64,000 bases of DNA from Novosphingobium clariflavum (GTDB taxonomy: Bacteria > Pseudomonadota > Alphaproteobacteria > Sphingomonadales > Sphingomonadaceae): positions 248,001 to 312,000 of the forward strand of contig NZ_JAPCWC010000001.1 in assembly GCF_026420865.1 (NCBI RefSeq), in the 5' to 3' direction. The notes below the pieces were generated by a model. The model saw only the letters and a list, made by a program, of their open reading frames with translations. It was not told the origin of the DNA and ran no database searches. This document shows positions 40,323 to 50,000 of the stretch, piece by piece. The number at the start of each line of letters is the position of its first letter. The first letter of the stretch is position 1. The position numbers and the translations under genes are program-made.

Positions 40323-41114
40323 ATGACCAAGGGTAAGGTTCTCGTTCTCGGCTCCAACGCCACGCGGGTCGAAGTGCAAGGTGGCTACGCCGACATCGGC
40401 CAGTATCTCAACGAAACCGTTGTGCCGGTCATGGCGCTGATCGCCGCCGGCTACGAGATCGTTCTGGCAACGCCGGACGGCGGCAAGCCGACCATTGACC
40501 CGGTTTCGGATTCGCCAATGCATTTCGGTGATGACGTGGCCGCCCATGAGCGGGCCAGGGCTTTCTATGAGAGCGATCCTTCGATGAACGCGGTTCTCAG
40601 CCTGGGCGCGGTGATCGAACAGGGGCTCGACCAATTTGCGGGACTTTTTGTGCCGGGCGGGCACGCTCCGGTTGTCGATCTCATGCAGGATGCCGATGCC
40701 GGTGCGATCCTGCGTCATTTCCATCGTGCGTCCAAGCCTACCGCGCTGCTGTGCCACGGTCCGATCGCACTGATCGCGGCGATGGCGCAGGCCCCTGCAT
40801 TCCGTGCGGCGCTGATCGCCGGCGATGAGGCAGGTGCCCGCAAGCTGGCGGGGGACTGGCCTTACACGGGCTACCGGATGACGATATTCTCGGCGTCGGA
40901 AGAGGCTTTTGTCGAGGAGCATGTCTTCAAGGCAAAGATGCATTTCGAGATGCCGCAGGCGCTGGGCATCGCGGGCGGTAGCGTGATCGTCACCCCGGTC
41001 GACTTCGCACCCCATGTCGTCACCGATCGTGAACTGATCACCGGTCAGAACCCGGGATCAGACCACGGTGTCGCCAAGGCCTTGATCGAGGCTCTTGGTC
41101 GCGCGAATGCATGA
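40323..41114 (+). CDS. DJ-1/PfpI (class I glutamine amidotransferase-like) protein
   Basis: 263 residues with a GGAGG ribosome-binding site. The nucleophile elbow is ALLCHGPIAL (Cys144-His145) and an upstream acidic site lies in the GGYADIGQYLNE region, resembling the Hsp31/glyoxalase III group. Possible functions are aldehyde detoxification (methylglyoxal) or hydrolysis. Placed under the adjacent LysR, perhaps for reactive carbonyls arising from ring cleavage. Confidence 0.82.
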   Translation: MTKGKVLVLGSNATRVEVQGGYADIGQYLNETVVPVMALIAAGYEIVLATPDGGKPTIDPVSDSPMHFGDDVAAHERARAFYESDPSMNAVLSLGAVIEQGLDQFAGLFVPGGHAPVVDLMQDADAGAILRHFHRASKPTALLCHGPIALIAAMAQAPAFRAALIAGDEAGARKLAGDWPYTGYRMTIFSASEEAFVEEHVFKAKMHFEMPQALGIAGGSVIVTPVDFAPHVVTDRELITGQNPGSDHGVAKALIEALGRANA

Positions 41115-41118
41115 GCCA

Positions 41119-41174
41119 GTGGATGACCGGCGAAGCGCTTCGCCGGTCATCCGGACCGGCCAGCCGGACTGGCC
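41119..41174. repeat. 32-bp perfect palindrome plus second hairpin
   Basis: 41119-41150 is a fully self-complementary 32-mer; its left half is GGATGACCGGCGAAGC. It is followed by CCGGCCAG-CCGGA-CTGGCCGG (41154-41174). The pair lies between the DJ-1 stop and the ABM start. No T-run follows, so it may be a processing or stabilising structure rather than a terminator. Confidence 0.9.
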
Positions 41175-41193
41175 GGCAGCAAGGACAGAAACA

Positions 41194-41490
41194 ATGACCG
41201 ATACCGTGAAGATCATGGCAATTCTCACCGCCAGGCCGGGCAGGCAGGCGGACCTGCGGGCCTTGCTCGACGGTATGGTAGCGGCCAGCCGGGACGAACC
41301 GGGCAATCTGCGTTATGACCTTTGGGTGGACCAGACCACGCCTGAACGCTTTGTGCTGGACGAACTCTATGTGGATCGCGCGGCGGTGGAGGCCCATCGG
41401 GCGAGCGCGCACTTCCAGAATTATCTGGACCGGATCAACGCGCTTGCCGATCGCAGCGCCCTGACGCTTGATCCGGTTGCGGTTGCCTGA
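41194..41490 (+). CDS. Antibiotic biosynthesis monooxygenase (ABM) domain protein
   Basis: 98 residues from ATG at 41194, after AAGGA. A ferredoxin-like ABM fold is indicated by VKIMAILTARPGRQADLRALLDGMV... EPGNLRYDLWVDQTTPERFVLDELYVD (in parts). Members oxidise quinols without cofactor or act as small dimeric accessory proteins. Probably cotranscribed with the DJ-1 gene. Confidence 0.82.
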   Translation: MTDTVKIMAILTARPGRQADLRALLDGMVAASRDEPGNLRYDLWVDQTTPERFVLDELYVDRAAVEAHRASAHFQNYLDRINALADRSALTLDPVAVA

Positions 41491-41713
41491 GGGCCGGCCC
41501 GAAAAATGTCGTCGGGGCAATTTTCGACGGGGCGGAGGCTTATCGGCAGAGCAAGGATTTGACTGTCATGTTGCGGGCCCTTGGAGTAGGGCGGGTTTCT
41601 TGACGTTCGCCCCCCGGTACTCGCCCTGTACGGCCGATTTCTTCGCGTAGTGCAGGCTGGAACCCGGACGTTTCGAAATCGAGGTTACCGATGATCGTTG
41701 AAAGGGATGCAGT

Positions 41714-42223
41714 TTGAGCGCCGATCCCGCCAGTCTTGCCCGGCTCAGCATGAGCTTGCCTGCCGATCTTTTCCGCCAGCTTGATGCAATGGTGGAAGAG
41801 CGCGGCCTGCCCTCTCGCTCGCAATTGATTTCCGAACTGATCCGCCATGCGCTGGCTGAGCATGAGGCTCTCACCCGGCCCGAAGAGATGCTCGCCGGTA
41901 CGATCACGATCGTCTATCGCGGTGACAAAGGGCGGGTACGCCAGCAACTGGCACAGAGCCAGGCCGATTACCTCAAGGAAGTGATTTCCTCGCAGCACGT
42001 CTTCCTCGAGGATGACCAGTCCCTCGAAGTCCTGCTGGTGCAGGGACCGGCGACCCGGCTCAAGGAACTGTGCGATGCGCTGCGCAGCATTCGCGGTGTT
42101 CACCAACTGCAACTGGTGACGACCACCGCGCTCCTGCCGCCTCTGCATGAGCAGGACGCGGTGCATGACGGGCCAGTCCTTGCCGCACGCGGGCACAAGG
42201 TGAAAAGCGAAGCGACGGCCTGA
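41714..42223 (+). CDS. NikR-like ribbon-helix-helix regulator, copy 1
   Basis: 169 residues from TTG at 41714. The N-terminal ribbon-helix-helix (ARLSMSLPADLFRQLDAMVEERG... SRSQLISELIRHAL) is followed by an ACT-like domain as in NikR. Hand alignment to E. coli NikR keeps only His87 of the four Ni ligands: His76 becomes Ala, His89 Phe and Cys95 Ser. A nickel response is therefore unlikely. Located just upstream of an ABC transporter and guanidine/urea carboxylase genes. About 70% of it matches copy 2 at 45072 by eye. Confidence 0.82.
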   Translation: MSADPASLARLSMSLPADLFRQLDAMVEERGLPSRSQLISELIRHALAEHEALTRPEEMLAGTITIVYRGDKGRVRQQLAQSQADYLKEVISSQHVFLEDDQSLEVLLVQGPATRLKELCDALRSIRGVHQLQLVTTTALLPPLHEQDAVHDGPVLAARGHKVKSEATA

Positions 42224-42257
42224 TCGGGCAGTCCAATCTGGTCGGATGCGCGAGGGT

Positions 42258-42283
42258 TATTACAGAATCGCTATCACGTAATA
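42258..42283. promoter_or_regulatory. Operator for the NikR-like regulators, site 1
   Basis: TATTAC-N14-GTAATA, extended to perfect 7-bp arms TTATTAC / GTAATAA (42257-42284). It lies between regulator copy 1 and the transporter genes. The identical arms and spacing recur at 45029. The 28-bp span resembles the E. coli NikR operator (GTATGA-N16-TCATAC). Confidence 0.7.
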
Positions 42284-42344
42284 ATTTTCGATGGACAACC
42301 TTTCGAATCGCGGCAATGCTGCACTGCGAAAGGGGACCCGAGTC

Positions 42345-43424
42345 ATGATCGTATCGATCCGCAGAATATCCAAGGCCGCATTGCTGGCGGGCGTGCTTCT
42401 TACCGCAGCCTGCTCGCAATCCGGCGAAGCGCCCAAGGCGCGCACGGAGTTCAACATCGGATGGTCGATCTACGCCGGCTGGATGCCCTGGCCCTATGCC
42501 CAGCAGGCGGGCATCGTGAAGAAGTGGGCGGACAAGTACGGCCTCAAGATCAACGTGGTCCAGGTGAACGACTACGTTGAATCGGTCAATCAATACACTG
42601 CCGGCAAGCTGGACGGCGTTACCGTCGCCAACATGGACGCCCTGACCATTCCGGCAGCGGGCGGCAAGGATACCAGCGCGATCATCGTCGGCGATTACTC
42701 CAACGGTAACGACGGTATCATGCTCAAGGGCGGCGGCGATCTGAAGTCGCTCAAGGGCAAGCAGATCAATCTGGTCGAGCTGTCGGTGTCGCACTACCTG
42801 CTCGCCCGCGGTCTCGCTTCGGCCGGAATGGCGCTCAACGACGTCAAGACCGTGAACACGGCCGACGCCGATATCGTCGGCGCCTTCGCCAGCCCCGACG
42901 TGACCGCAGCCGTCGCGTGGAACCCGCAGCTTTCGGTGATGAAGGGGCAGCTGGGCGCGAAGGAAGTGTTCAGCTCGGCCAATATTCCGGGCGAAATCCT
43001 CGATCTGCTGGCGGTGGACACCGCGACGCTGAAGGCCAATCCGAAGCTCGGCAAGGCGCTCGCCGGTATCTGGTACGAAACCGTGGCGCTGATGAAGCGC
43101 CAGGATGCCGAGGGCAAGGCGGCGCGCGCGGCCATGGCGAAGCTGGCCGGATCGACGCCTGAAGCTTTCGATGGCCAGCTTGCCACCACCTACCTCTACG
43201 CCGATCCGAAGGCCGCCGTCGCCGCAACGGAATCGCCTGCGCTCGTCACCACGATGACCCGCGTGCGCGATTTCAGCTTTTCCAAGGGGCTGTTCAAGGG
43301 CGCCGCGTCCGCCGATGCGGTGGGCATGTCCTTCCCCGGCGGCAAGACCCTTGGCGACCCGCAGCACGTGACGCTGCGCTTCGACGACAGCTTCATGAAG
43401 ATGGCCGCCGAAGGCAAGCTCTGA
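42345..43424 (+). CDS. ABC transporter substrate-binding lipoprotein (NMT1/TauA-like)
   Basis: 359 residues from ATG at 42345, after AAGGGGA; an ATG at 42291 is too close to the operator and has no ribosome-binding site. Lipobox LLTAAC puts the lipidated cysteine at 23. The mature part (FNIGWSIYAGWMPWPYAQQAGIVKKW) matches the periplasmic NMT1/nitrate-sulfonate class. Its ligand is likely guanidine or urea by context. First gene of the transporter set. Confidence 0.85.
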   Translation: MIVSIRRISKAALLAGVLLTAACSQSGEAPKARTEFNIGWSIYAGWMPWPYAQQAGIVKKWADKYGLKINVVQVNDYVESVNQYTAGKLDGVTVANMDALTIPAAGGKDTSAIIVGDYSNGNDGIMLKGGGDLKSLKGKQINLVELSVSHYLLARGLASAGMALNDVKTVNTADADIVGAFASPDVTAAVAWNPQLSVMKGQLGAKEVFSSANIPGEILDLLAVDTATLKANPKLGKALAGIWYETVALMKRQDAEGKAARAAMAKLAGSTPEAFDGQLATTYLYADPKAAVAATESPALVTTMTRVRDFSFSKGLFKGAASADAVGMSFPGGKTLGDPQHVTLRFDDSFMKMAAEGKL

Positions 43425-43464
43425 GAGTCTCGCACTTTCGCATCCTCGAGGTGAAAAGACCGCT

Positions 43465-44280
43465 ATGCGTTGGGTAAATCGTCAAGTCCGGCGAGGGGAC
43501 CGTGTGCTTCTGGGATCGCTGCCGATCCTGCTGCTGGTCCTGGCCTACCTTGTCCTCGCGGCGAACCGCCATGCCGTGAACCCGGCGGACAAGATCCTGC
43601 CGCTGCCCTCCAGCATGGCCGAGAGCATGTCGGCGCTGATGTTCGTGCCGGATCAGCTTTCCGGGCAACTGGTGTTCTGGGCCGACACGCTCGCCAGCCT
43701 TCAGCGGCTTGGTATCGGGCTCGGCATCTCGACGCTGATGGCGCTGATGGTCGGCCTTGCGCTGGGTGTGCTTCCGCCGGTCAGGGCCACGTTCGGGCCG
43801 CTGGTGACGGGCATCGCGGTGATCCCGCCGATCGCGCTCCTGCCGATCCTGTTCATCGCGCTGGGACTGGGCGAAACGGCAAAAGTGGCGCTGATCGTCA
43901 TCGGCATCGCGCCGGTCATGATCCGCGACATCGCCGCCCATGTCGCCTCGCTGCCAAGGGAGCAGATCATCAAGGCCCAGACACTGGGGGCCAGCAGCTG
44001 GCAGGTGATGATCCGCGTGGCCTTGCCGCAGGCGATGCCTCGGCTGCTCCACGCCCTGCGACTGGCGCTAGGGCCGGCGTGGGTGTTCCTCATCTCGGCC
44101 GAGGCGATCGCGTCGGACGTGGGCCTCGGCTACCGCATCTTCCTGGTTCGCCGCTATCTTTCGATGGACGTGATCATTCCCTACGTCGCCTGGATCGCGG
44201 TGCTGGCCATCGTGATGGACGTGGTGCTGACGGTCCTCAGCAAGCGGTTGTTCCCGTGGGCACACGGAGAAAACCATTGA
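43465..44280 (+). CDS. ABC transporter permease
   Basis: 271 residues with about six transmembrane helices. The cytoplasmic EAA loop is seen as LPREQIIKAQTLGASSWQVMIRVALPQAMPR (in part). It belongs to the nitrate/sulfonate/bicarbonate permease family and forms the inner-membrane channel of the importer. Overlaps the ATPase gene by 4 bases. Confidence 0.9.
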   Translation: MRWVNRQVRRGDRVLLGSLPILLLVLAYLVLAANRHAVNPADKILPLPSSMAESMSALMFVPDQLSGQLVFWADTLASLQRLGIGLGISTLMALMVGLALGVLPPVRATFGPLVTGIAVIPPIALLPILFIALGLGETAKVALIVIGIAPVMIRDIAAHVASLPREQIIKAQTLGASSWQVMIRVALPQAMPRLLHALRLALGPAWVFLISAEAIASDVGLGYRIFLVRRYLSMDVIIPYVAWIAVLAIVMDVVLTVLSKRLFPWAHGENH

Positions 44281-45044
44281 ACACGCTACTCAGTTTCAAG
44301 GACGTCTGGGTCGAGTACGGCGACAGGATCGTCATCGAGAAACTCACGCTCGACATCGAGGCCGGCTCCTTCGTTTCCATCGTCGGCCCCTCAGGTGCGG
44401 GCAAGAGCAGTTTTCTGCGCCTGATCCTCGGACAGGAAGCCCCGACCCAGGGCGAGATCCTGATGGACGGAACCCCGCTCCGTGCCGAGTGCGGGCCGGA
44501 TCGCGGCATCGTCTTCCAGCGCTATTCGGTGTTTCCGCACCTGTCGGCGCTGCGCAACACGATGCTGGGCATGGAATGCGAGAAGTCGCCCATTGCCACG
44601 CGGCTGTTCGGTGCCCGTCGCCGCGCTGCCCGCGAGGAAGCGGTGGAGATGCTGAAGGCAGTCGGCCTTGGCGATAGTCTCGACCTTTATCCCGCGCAGA
44701 TGTCGGGCGGCATGCAGCAACGGCTGGCCATCGCGCAGGCGCTGGTGAAGCGCCCGCGCATCCTCCTGCTCGACGAGCCGTTCGGCGCGCTCGATCCCGG
44801 CATCCGTGCGGACATGCACACGCTGATCCGCCGTTTGTGGAGCGATTACGGGCTGACCATCGTCATGGTCACCCATGACATCCGCGAGGCCTTCAGCCTC
44901 GGAACCCGGGTTCTGGCGCTCGACAAGCGTCGCCACGATCCGCACGCGCCGCACCGTTTCGGTGCCACGGCGGTCTACGACCTGCCGCTGAAGGACCGCA
45001 TCGTGCATATTCCCGATGAGCGCGTCAGTATTACCATTGACTGA
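44277..45044 (+). CDS. ABC transporter ATP-binding protein
   Basis: 255 residues from TTG at 44277, overlapping the permease stop (TTGA). Walker A GPSGAGKSS (about 37-45), Q-loop IVFQRYSVFPHLSALRNTM (in part), signature MSGGMQQRLAIAQ, Walker B ILLLDEPFGALD and H-loop MVTHD are all intact. Its last 16 bases lie inside operator site 2. Confidence 0.92.
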   Translation: MNTLLSFKDVWVEYGDRIVIEKLTLDIEAGSFVSIVGPSGAGKSSFLRLILGQEAPTQGEILMDGTPLRAECGPDRGIVFQRYSVFPHLSALRNTMLGMECEKSPIATRLFGARRRAAREEAVEMLKAVGLGDSLDLYPAQMSGGMQQRLAIAQALVKRPRILLLDEPFGALDPGIRADMHTLIRRLWSDYGLTIVMVTHDIREAFSLGTRVLALDKRRHDPHAPHRFGATAVYDLPLKDRIVHIPDERVSITID

Positions 45045-45054
45045 ATAGGTAATA
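45029..45054. promoter_or_regulatory. Operator for the NikR-like regulators, site 2
   Basis: TATTAC (45029-45034), 14 bases, GTAATA (45049-45054): the same arms and spacing as site 1. It spans the ATPase stop codon and ends 17 bases before regulator copy 2, implying an internal promoter for copy 2 and the enzyme genes. Confidence 0.7.
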
Positions 45055-45071
45055 ACTGGAAGGAGGTGCAT

Positions 45072-45545
45072 ATGAGCTCCGAATCCGCAAGCCTGGCGCG
45101 GCTCAGCATGAGCCTCCCGGCAGACCTCTTCAGACAGCTCGACACGATGGTTGCGGAACGGGGCCTGCCGTCCCGTTCGCAGCTGATCGCCGAACTGATC
45201 CGCCACGCGCTTGCCGAACACGGTTCGCTGGTTCACCCGGACGAGACGCTCGCGGGCACCATCACCCTCGTTTACCGCAGCGAAAAAGGCCGCGTGCGCC
45301 ATCTGCTGTCACAGACCCAGGCCAGTTATCTGAAGGAAGTGATCTCCTCGCAGCATGTCGTACTGGAGGATGACCAGTCGCTTGAAGTTCTTCTCGTCCA
45401 GGGCCCGGCCGTGCGGCTGAAGGAACTGTGCGATGCCATCCGGCGGGTCCGCGGCGTGCAGCAGCTGGAACTCGTCACCACCACCGCTCTTCTGCCGCCG
45501 CTCCACGAGCAGGACGGCCACCCCCATTCGAACGGAGCGCACTGA
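45072..45545 (+). CDS. NikR-like ribbon-helix-helix regulator, copy 2
   Basis: 157 residues from ATG at 45072, with an ideal AGGAGG 5 bases upstream. Same layout as copy 1: ribbon-helix-helix, then ACT-like domain, with nickel positions occupied by Ala (His76), Val (His89) and Ser (Cys95), while His87 remains. Its stop overlaps the first DUF1989 start (TGATG). Probably senses a pathway metabolite rather than nickel. Confidence 0.84.
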   Translation: MSSESASLARLSMSLPADLFRQLDTMVAERGLPSRSQLIAELIRHALAEHGSLVHPDETLAGTITLVYRSEKGRVRHLLSQTQASYLKEVISSQHVVLEDDQSLEVLLVQGPAVRLKELCDAIRRVRGVQQLELVTTTALLPPLHEQDGHPHSNGAH

Positions 45546-46369
45546 TGTCCGAAGTCCTCGCGAACCCGCTGGCCGCCCGCGATCATGCACGCAGCATGGA
45601 AGGCACCGTGGCCGAAAGCATGCCGGTGCTGCCCCCGGTGGCGGACGACCTGCCGATGGGCGTCACCCCCGGCGATCATGTCTGGGAAGAGACCATTGCT
45701 GCGGGCGGCTATGCCACGCGGCGGCTTTCGCGCGGCACCCGGCTGCGGCTGATCGACCTGCGCGGCGATGCCTGCGCCTCGCTGCTGGTGTTCAACGCCG
45801 AGATGCCGACCGAACGGCTCAACGTGGCCGATACCGTAAAGGTGCAGTGGAACGCCTATCTCGGCGAAGGCAAGCTGCTGCTGTCGGACATGGGCCGGGT
45901 GCTGTTCAGCATCCTCGCAGACGATGCGGGCACGCATGACACGTTCTGCGGCACCTCGAACGCGGCCACCAATGCCGCCAAGTACGGCGATGGCAGCAAC
46001 AGCGGCCTTTACCCCAACGGCCGTGACCGTTTCCTGCTGGGCAGTGCGAAGCACGGCCTCGGCCGCCGCGACGTGCATCCTTGCGTGACGCTGTTCAAGG
46101 GCACGCGGATCGAGGCCGACGGCACCATCACCCCGCTCGTTGGCCCTTACGAGGCTGGCCGCAGCGTGATCCTGCGCGCCGAGATGGACGTGATCGTGGT
46201 GATCGCCAACGTGCCCCACGTGCTGGACCCGCGCGAGGACTGGTCGGTGACGCCGCTGCGCGTCTCGGCCTGGCGCGGCGCAGTGACGGGCGAGAACGAT
46301 CCCGTCCGCACCGCCACGCCCGAAGGCCTGCGCGCCTTCAAGAACGTCGAAGATTACTTCCGCCGCTGA
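45545..46369 (+). CDS. DUF1989 protein, probable carboxyguanidine deiminase subunit (UAAP1-like)
   Basis: 274 residues. Belongs to the urea carboxylase-associated family. Conserved-looking stretches include LRLIDLRGDACASLLVFNA, HDTFCGTSNAATNAAKYGDG (given apart) and VILRAEMDVIVVIANVPH. In bacteria using guanidine, two DUF1989 proteins together remove ammonia from carboxyguanidine to give allophanate. The pairing with the next gene and with carboxylase and allophanate hydrolase supports this. Translation is coupled to the regulator upstream. Confidence 0.8.
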   Translation: MSEVLANPLAARDHARSMEGTVAESMPVLPPVADDLPMGVTPGDHVWEETIAAGGYATRRLSRGTRLRLIDLRGDACASLLVFNAEMPTERLNVADTVKVQWNAYLGEGKLLLSDMGRVLFSILADDAGTHDTFCGTSNAATNAAKYGDGSNSGLYPNGRDRFLLGSAKHGLGRRDVHPCVTLFKGTRIEADGTITPLVGPYEAGRSVILRAEMDVIVVIANVPHVLDPREDWSVTPLRVSAWRGAVTGENDPVRTATPEGLRAFKNVEDYFRR

Positions 46370-46383
46370 AAGGACACCGGATT

Positions 46384-47019
46384 ATGAGCACCGATCCCCA
46401 CATGTCCGGCCTTGACGGCAGCGTGATCCACGATGTCGTCGTACCGGCCCGCGCGCCCTGGCTGCACCATGTCGCGGCGGGACAGACGCTGCGCATCGTC
46501 GATCTCGAAGGCAACCAGGCCGTCGATTTCCTGCTCTATTCGGCTGAGGACGATGCCGAGCGCTACAGCGCGCAGGATACCGTCTCCGCGCAAGGCAACC
46601 TGTTCCTGCGGGCCGGCACCAGGCTGCTCTCCAATGAAGGCCGGCCGATGATGACCATTGCCGCCACTTCGGTCGAATACCACGACACTATCGGCGGTGC
46701 CTGCTCCTGCGAGTCCAACACGCTGCGCTATGGCCACCACACCAAGGCCGAGCACGCCTGCGTCGAGAACTTCCTTGAAGCCAACCTCACCGAAGGGCGC
46801 GGCAAGCGGGACATCGTCTCCAACATCAACTTCTTCATGAACGTACCGGTCGAACCGGACGGGTCGCTGGGCATCGTCGATGGAATATCGGCGCCGGGCC
46901 TGACTGTGGACCTGCGGGCGGAAATGGACGTCGTCGTCGTCGTTTCCAACTGCCCGCAGGTCAACAACCCCTGCAACGGTTTCAACCCCACCCCCGTCCG
47001 GATGATTGTCACCGCATGA
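46384..47019 (+). CDS. DUF1989 protein, probable carboxyguanidine deiminase subunit (UAAP2-like)
   Basis: 211 residues. Partner of the preceding protein and visibly related to it (LRIVDLEGNQAVDFLLYSAEDD, GGACSCESNTLRYGHHTK, VDLRAEMDVVVVVSNCPQ). Cysteine/histidine-rich GGACSCESN...GHH could bind metal. The ATG follows AAGGA. Its stop overlaps the carboxylase start by 4 bases (ATGA), so these genes are translated as a block. Confidence 0.8.
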   Translation: MSTDPHMSGLDGSVIHDVVVPARAPWLHHVAAGQTLRIVDLEGNQAVDFLLYSAEDDAERYSAQDTVSAQGNLFLRAGTRLLSNEGRPMMTIAATSVEYHDTIGGACSCESNTLRYGHHTKAEHACVENFLEANLTEGRGKRDIVSNINFFMNVPVEPDGSLGIVDGISAPGLTVDLRAEMDVVVVVSNCPQVNNPCNGFNPTPVRMIVTA

Positions 47020-50000
47020 GCTTCGACACGGTCCTGATCGCCAACCGAGGCGCGATCGCCACCCGCATCATCCGCACGCTGCGCCGCATGGGCCTGAAGT
47101 CCGTGGCGGTCTATTCCGAGGCGGACGAAGGCTCCAATCACGTTTCCGAGGCGGACGAGGCGGTCTGCATCGGCGGCGCCAAGGCTTCCGACAGCTACCT
47201 CAACATCCCCGCCATTCTCGCAGCGGCGAAGAAGACCGGGGCCGGGGCGATCCATCCCGGCTACGGCTTCCTGGCCGAGAATGTCGAATTTGCCGAGGCC
47301 TGTGCCGCAGCGGGGATCGTCTTCGTCGGCCCGACCACCGACAATATCCGCACGTTCGGCCTCAAGCATAGCGCCCGCGCGCTGGCCTCGGCTCATGACG
47401 TGCCGCTGGCGCCGGGCACCGACCTGCTCACCGACGAGGAAGAGGCCGTCGGCGCCGCCGCGAAGATCGGTTATCCGGTCATGCTCAAGGCCACCGCGGG
47501 CGGCGGCGGCATCGGCATGCGCGTCTGCGAGGACGAGGCGGCCCTGCGCGAAGGCTTCGCCGCCGTGAAGCGGCAGGGGCAGAGCAACTTCGGCGACGCC
47601 GGGGTCTTCCTTGAACGCTACATCGGCCGTGCGCGCCACATCGAAGTCCAGCTTTTCGGCGACGGGCAGGGCCGCGTCATGGCTCTGGGAGAGCGCGACT
47701 GCTCGCTCCAGCGTCGCAACCAGAAAGTGGTCGAGGAAGCGCCCGCACCGCTGCTGCCGGAATCCGTGCGCAGCGAATTGTTTGCCGCCGCCGTCCGTCT
47801 GGGCGAAGCCGCGAATTACCGCTCGGCCGGGACGGTGGAGTTCCTCTACGATGCCGACCGCGCCGAGTTCTTCTTCCTCGAGATGAACACCCGCCTTCAG
47901 GTCGAGCACGGCGTCACCGAAATGGTGATGGGCATCGATCTCGTCGAATGGATGGTGCGCGGCGCGGCGGGCGATTACGCCTTCCTCGACCGCGAGACGC
48001 CGAAGCCGCAGGGCCATTCGGTGCAGATGCGCCTCTATGCGGAAGACCCTTCGCTCGATTACCGTCCGACCTCGGGCACGCTGACGGCGCTGGAATTCCC
48101 CGCCGATATCCGCGTCGAGACATGGTGCTCGGCAGGCAGCACGGTCAGCGCCTGGTACGATCCGATGCTGGCTAAGCTGATCGTCCACGCACCGAGCCGC
48201 GAAGAGGCGGTCGAAGCGGCGCAGAAGGCGCTCGACGCCAGCCGTGTCGACGGGATCGAGACCAATTTGCGCTGGCTGCGCGACGTGGTGCGCACCCCCG
48301 CCTTCACCAGCGGCGAGGTCTCGACCCGCGTGCTGGACGGTGTGACCTATCACCCCAATTCGATCCGCGTGGTCAGCGGCGGCACGGCGACGACCGTGCA
48401 GGACTGGCCGGGCCGCCAGCACCTCTGGGCCGTGGGCGTACCGCCTTCGGGGCCGATGGACGATCAGTCGTTCCGCCTCGGCAACCGTCTGCTCGGCAAT
48501 CCGGAAGGCACGGCCGGTCTGGAAGCGACCGTGACCGGCCCGACGCTGTCCTTCGTGGCGGCGGCGCGCATCTGCCTCATGGGTGCGGACTTCGGCGCGA
48601 CGCTCGATGGCGCTGCGGTGCCGCTCGGCATTCCCACCGATGTGCAGGCGGGCCAGACGCTGGCGATGGGCCGGGCATCGAGCGGCGGCATGCGCGGCTA
48701 TGTGCTGTTCGCGGGCGGGTTCGATATCGCGCCTTACCTCGGCAGCCGCAGCACCTTCGAACTCGGCCAGTTCGGCGGCCACGCCGCGCGCCGTCTGCTC
48801 GCGGGTGATACGCTGCATCTGGCGGGTGACGCCACCGCTGCGCCGCTGCCCGAAGTGGTCCTGCCCGAAATCTCGACCGATTGGACCCTGCGTGTGCTCT
48901 ACGGCCCGCACGGTGCGCCGGACTTCTTCACCGGCGATGACGTCGAGACCTTCCTCGCGGCGGAATGGAAGGTCCACTACAACTCCAACCGCACCGGCGT
49001 GCGCCTGATCGGTCCCAAGCCGCGCTGGGCCCGCACCGATGGCGGCGAGGCGGGGCTTCACCCCTCGAACATCCACGACAACCCCTACGCCATCGGCGCG
49101 GTGGACTTCACCGGCGACATGCCGATCATCCTCGGGCCCGACGGTCCCTCGCTTGGCGGCTTCGTCTGCCCGTTCGTGGTGATCGCCGCTGACCGCTGGA
49201 AGATCGGCCAGCTGACGCCGGGCGACAAGCTGCGCTTCGTGCCGGTGAACATCGCGGATGCGACCGAGGCCGATGCCATGCAGCGCGGTCTTGTCGAAAC
49301 CGGCGCAGTTCCGGCCTCGTCGCCGGCACGGCCGGTCGAGACGCTTTCGCCCATCCTTGCCGAAATCCCCGAAGGTCCGGGCCGTCCGCGCACGGTCTAC
49401 CGCCAGCAGGGCGACCGCAACATCCTGGTCGAATACGGCCCGATCGTGCTCGACATCGAGCTGCGCATCCGCGTCCATGCGCTGATGACCGAGCTGGAGC
49501 GGCTCGCGCTGCCCGGCATCATCGACGTGGTGCCCGGTATCCGCTCGCTCCAGCTGCACTTCGACGGGCAGGCGATGGACCAGAAGGCCGCGCTCGCCAT
49601 GCTGATCGCGGCGGAAGAGCGGCTGGGCGATCTGGAGGACTTCGCGATCCCTTCGCGCATCGTCCACCTGCCGCTGAGCTGGCGCGATCCGGCGACGATC
49701 GAGACGATCGAGAAGTACATGGCCACTGTGCGCGACGATGCGCCCTGGTGCCCGGACAACATCGAGTTCATTCGCCGCATCAACGGCCTTGCCGATGCCG
49801 ATGCGGTGGAGAACCTGATCTTCGAGGCGAACTACCTCGTGATGGGCCTTGGCGACGTCTATCTGGGCGCACCGGTGGCCACCCCGGTCGATCCGCGTCA
49901 CCGGCTGGTCACCACCAAGTACAACCCCGCCCGCACCTGGACCCCGCCCAACGTGGTGGGCATCGGCGGCGCCTACATGTGCATCTACGGCATGGAAGGG

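Noticed and set aside
42224..42344. Guanidine-I (ykkC) riboswitch before the transporter
   Set aside because: The short 121-base leader lacks the conserved ykkC segments. The region is occupied by the RHH-type dyad.
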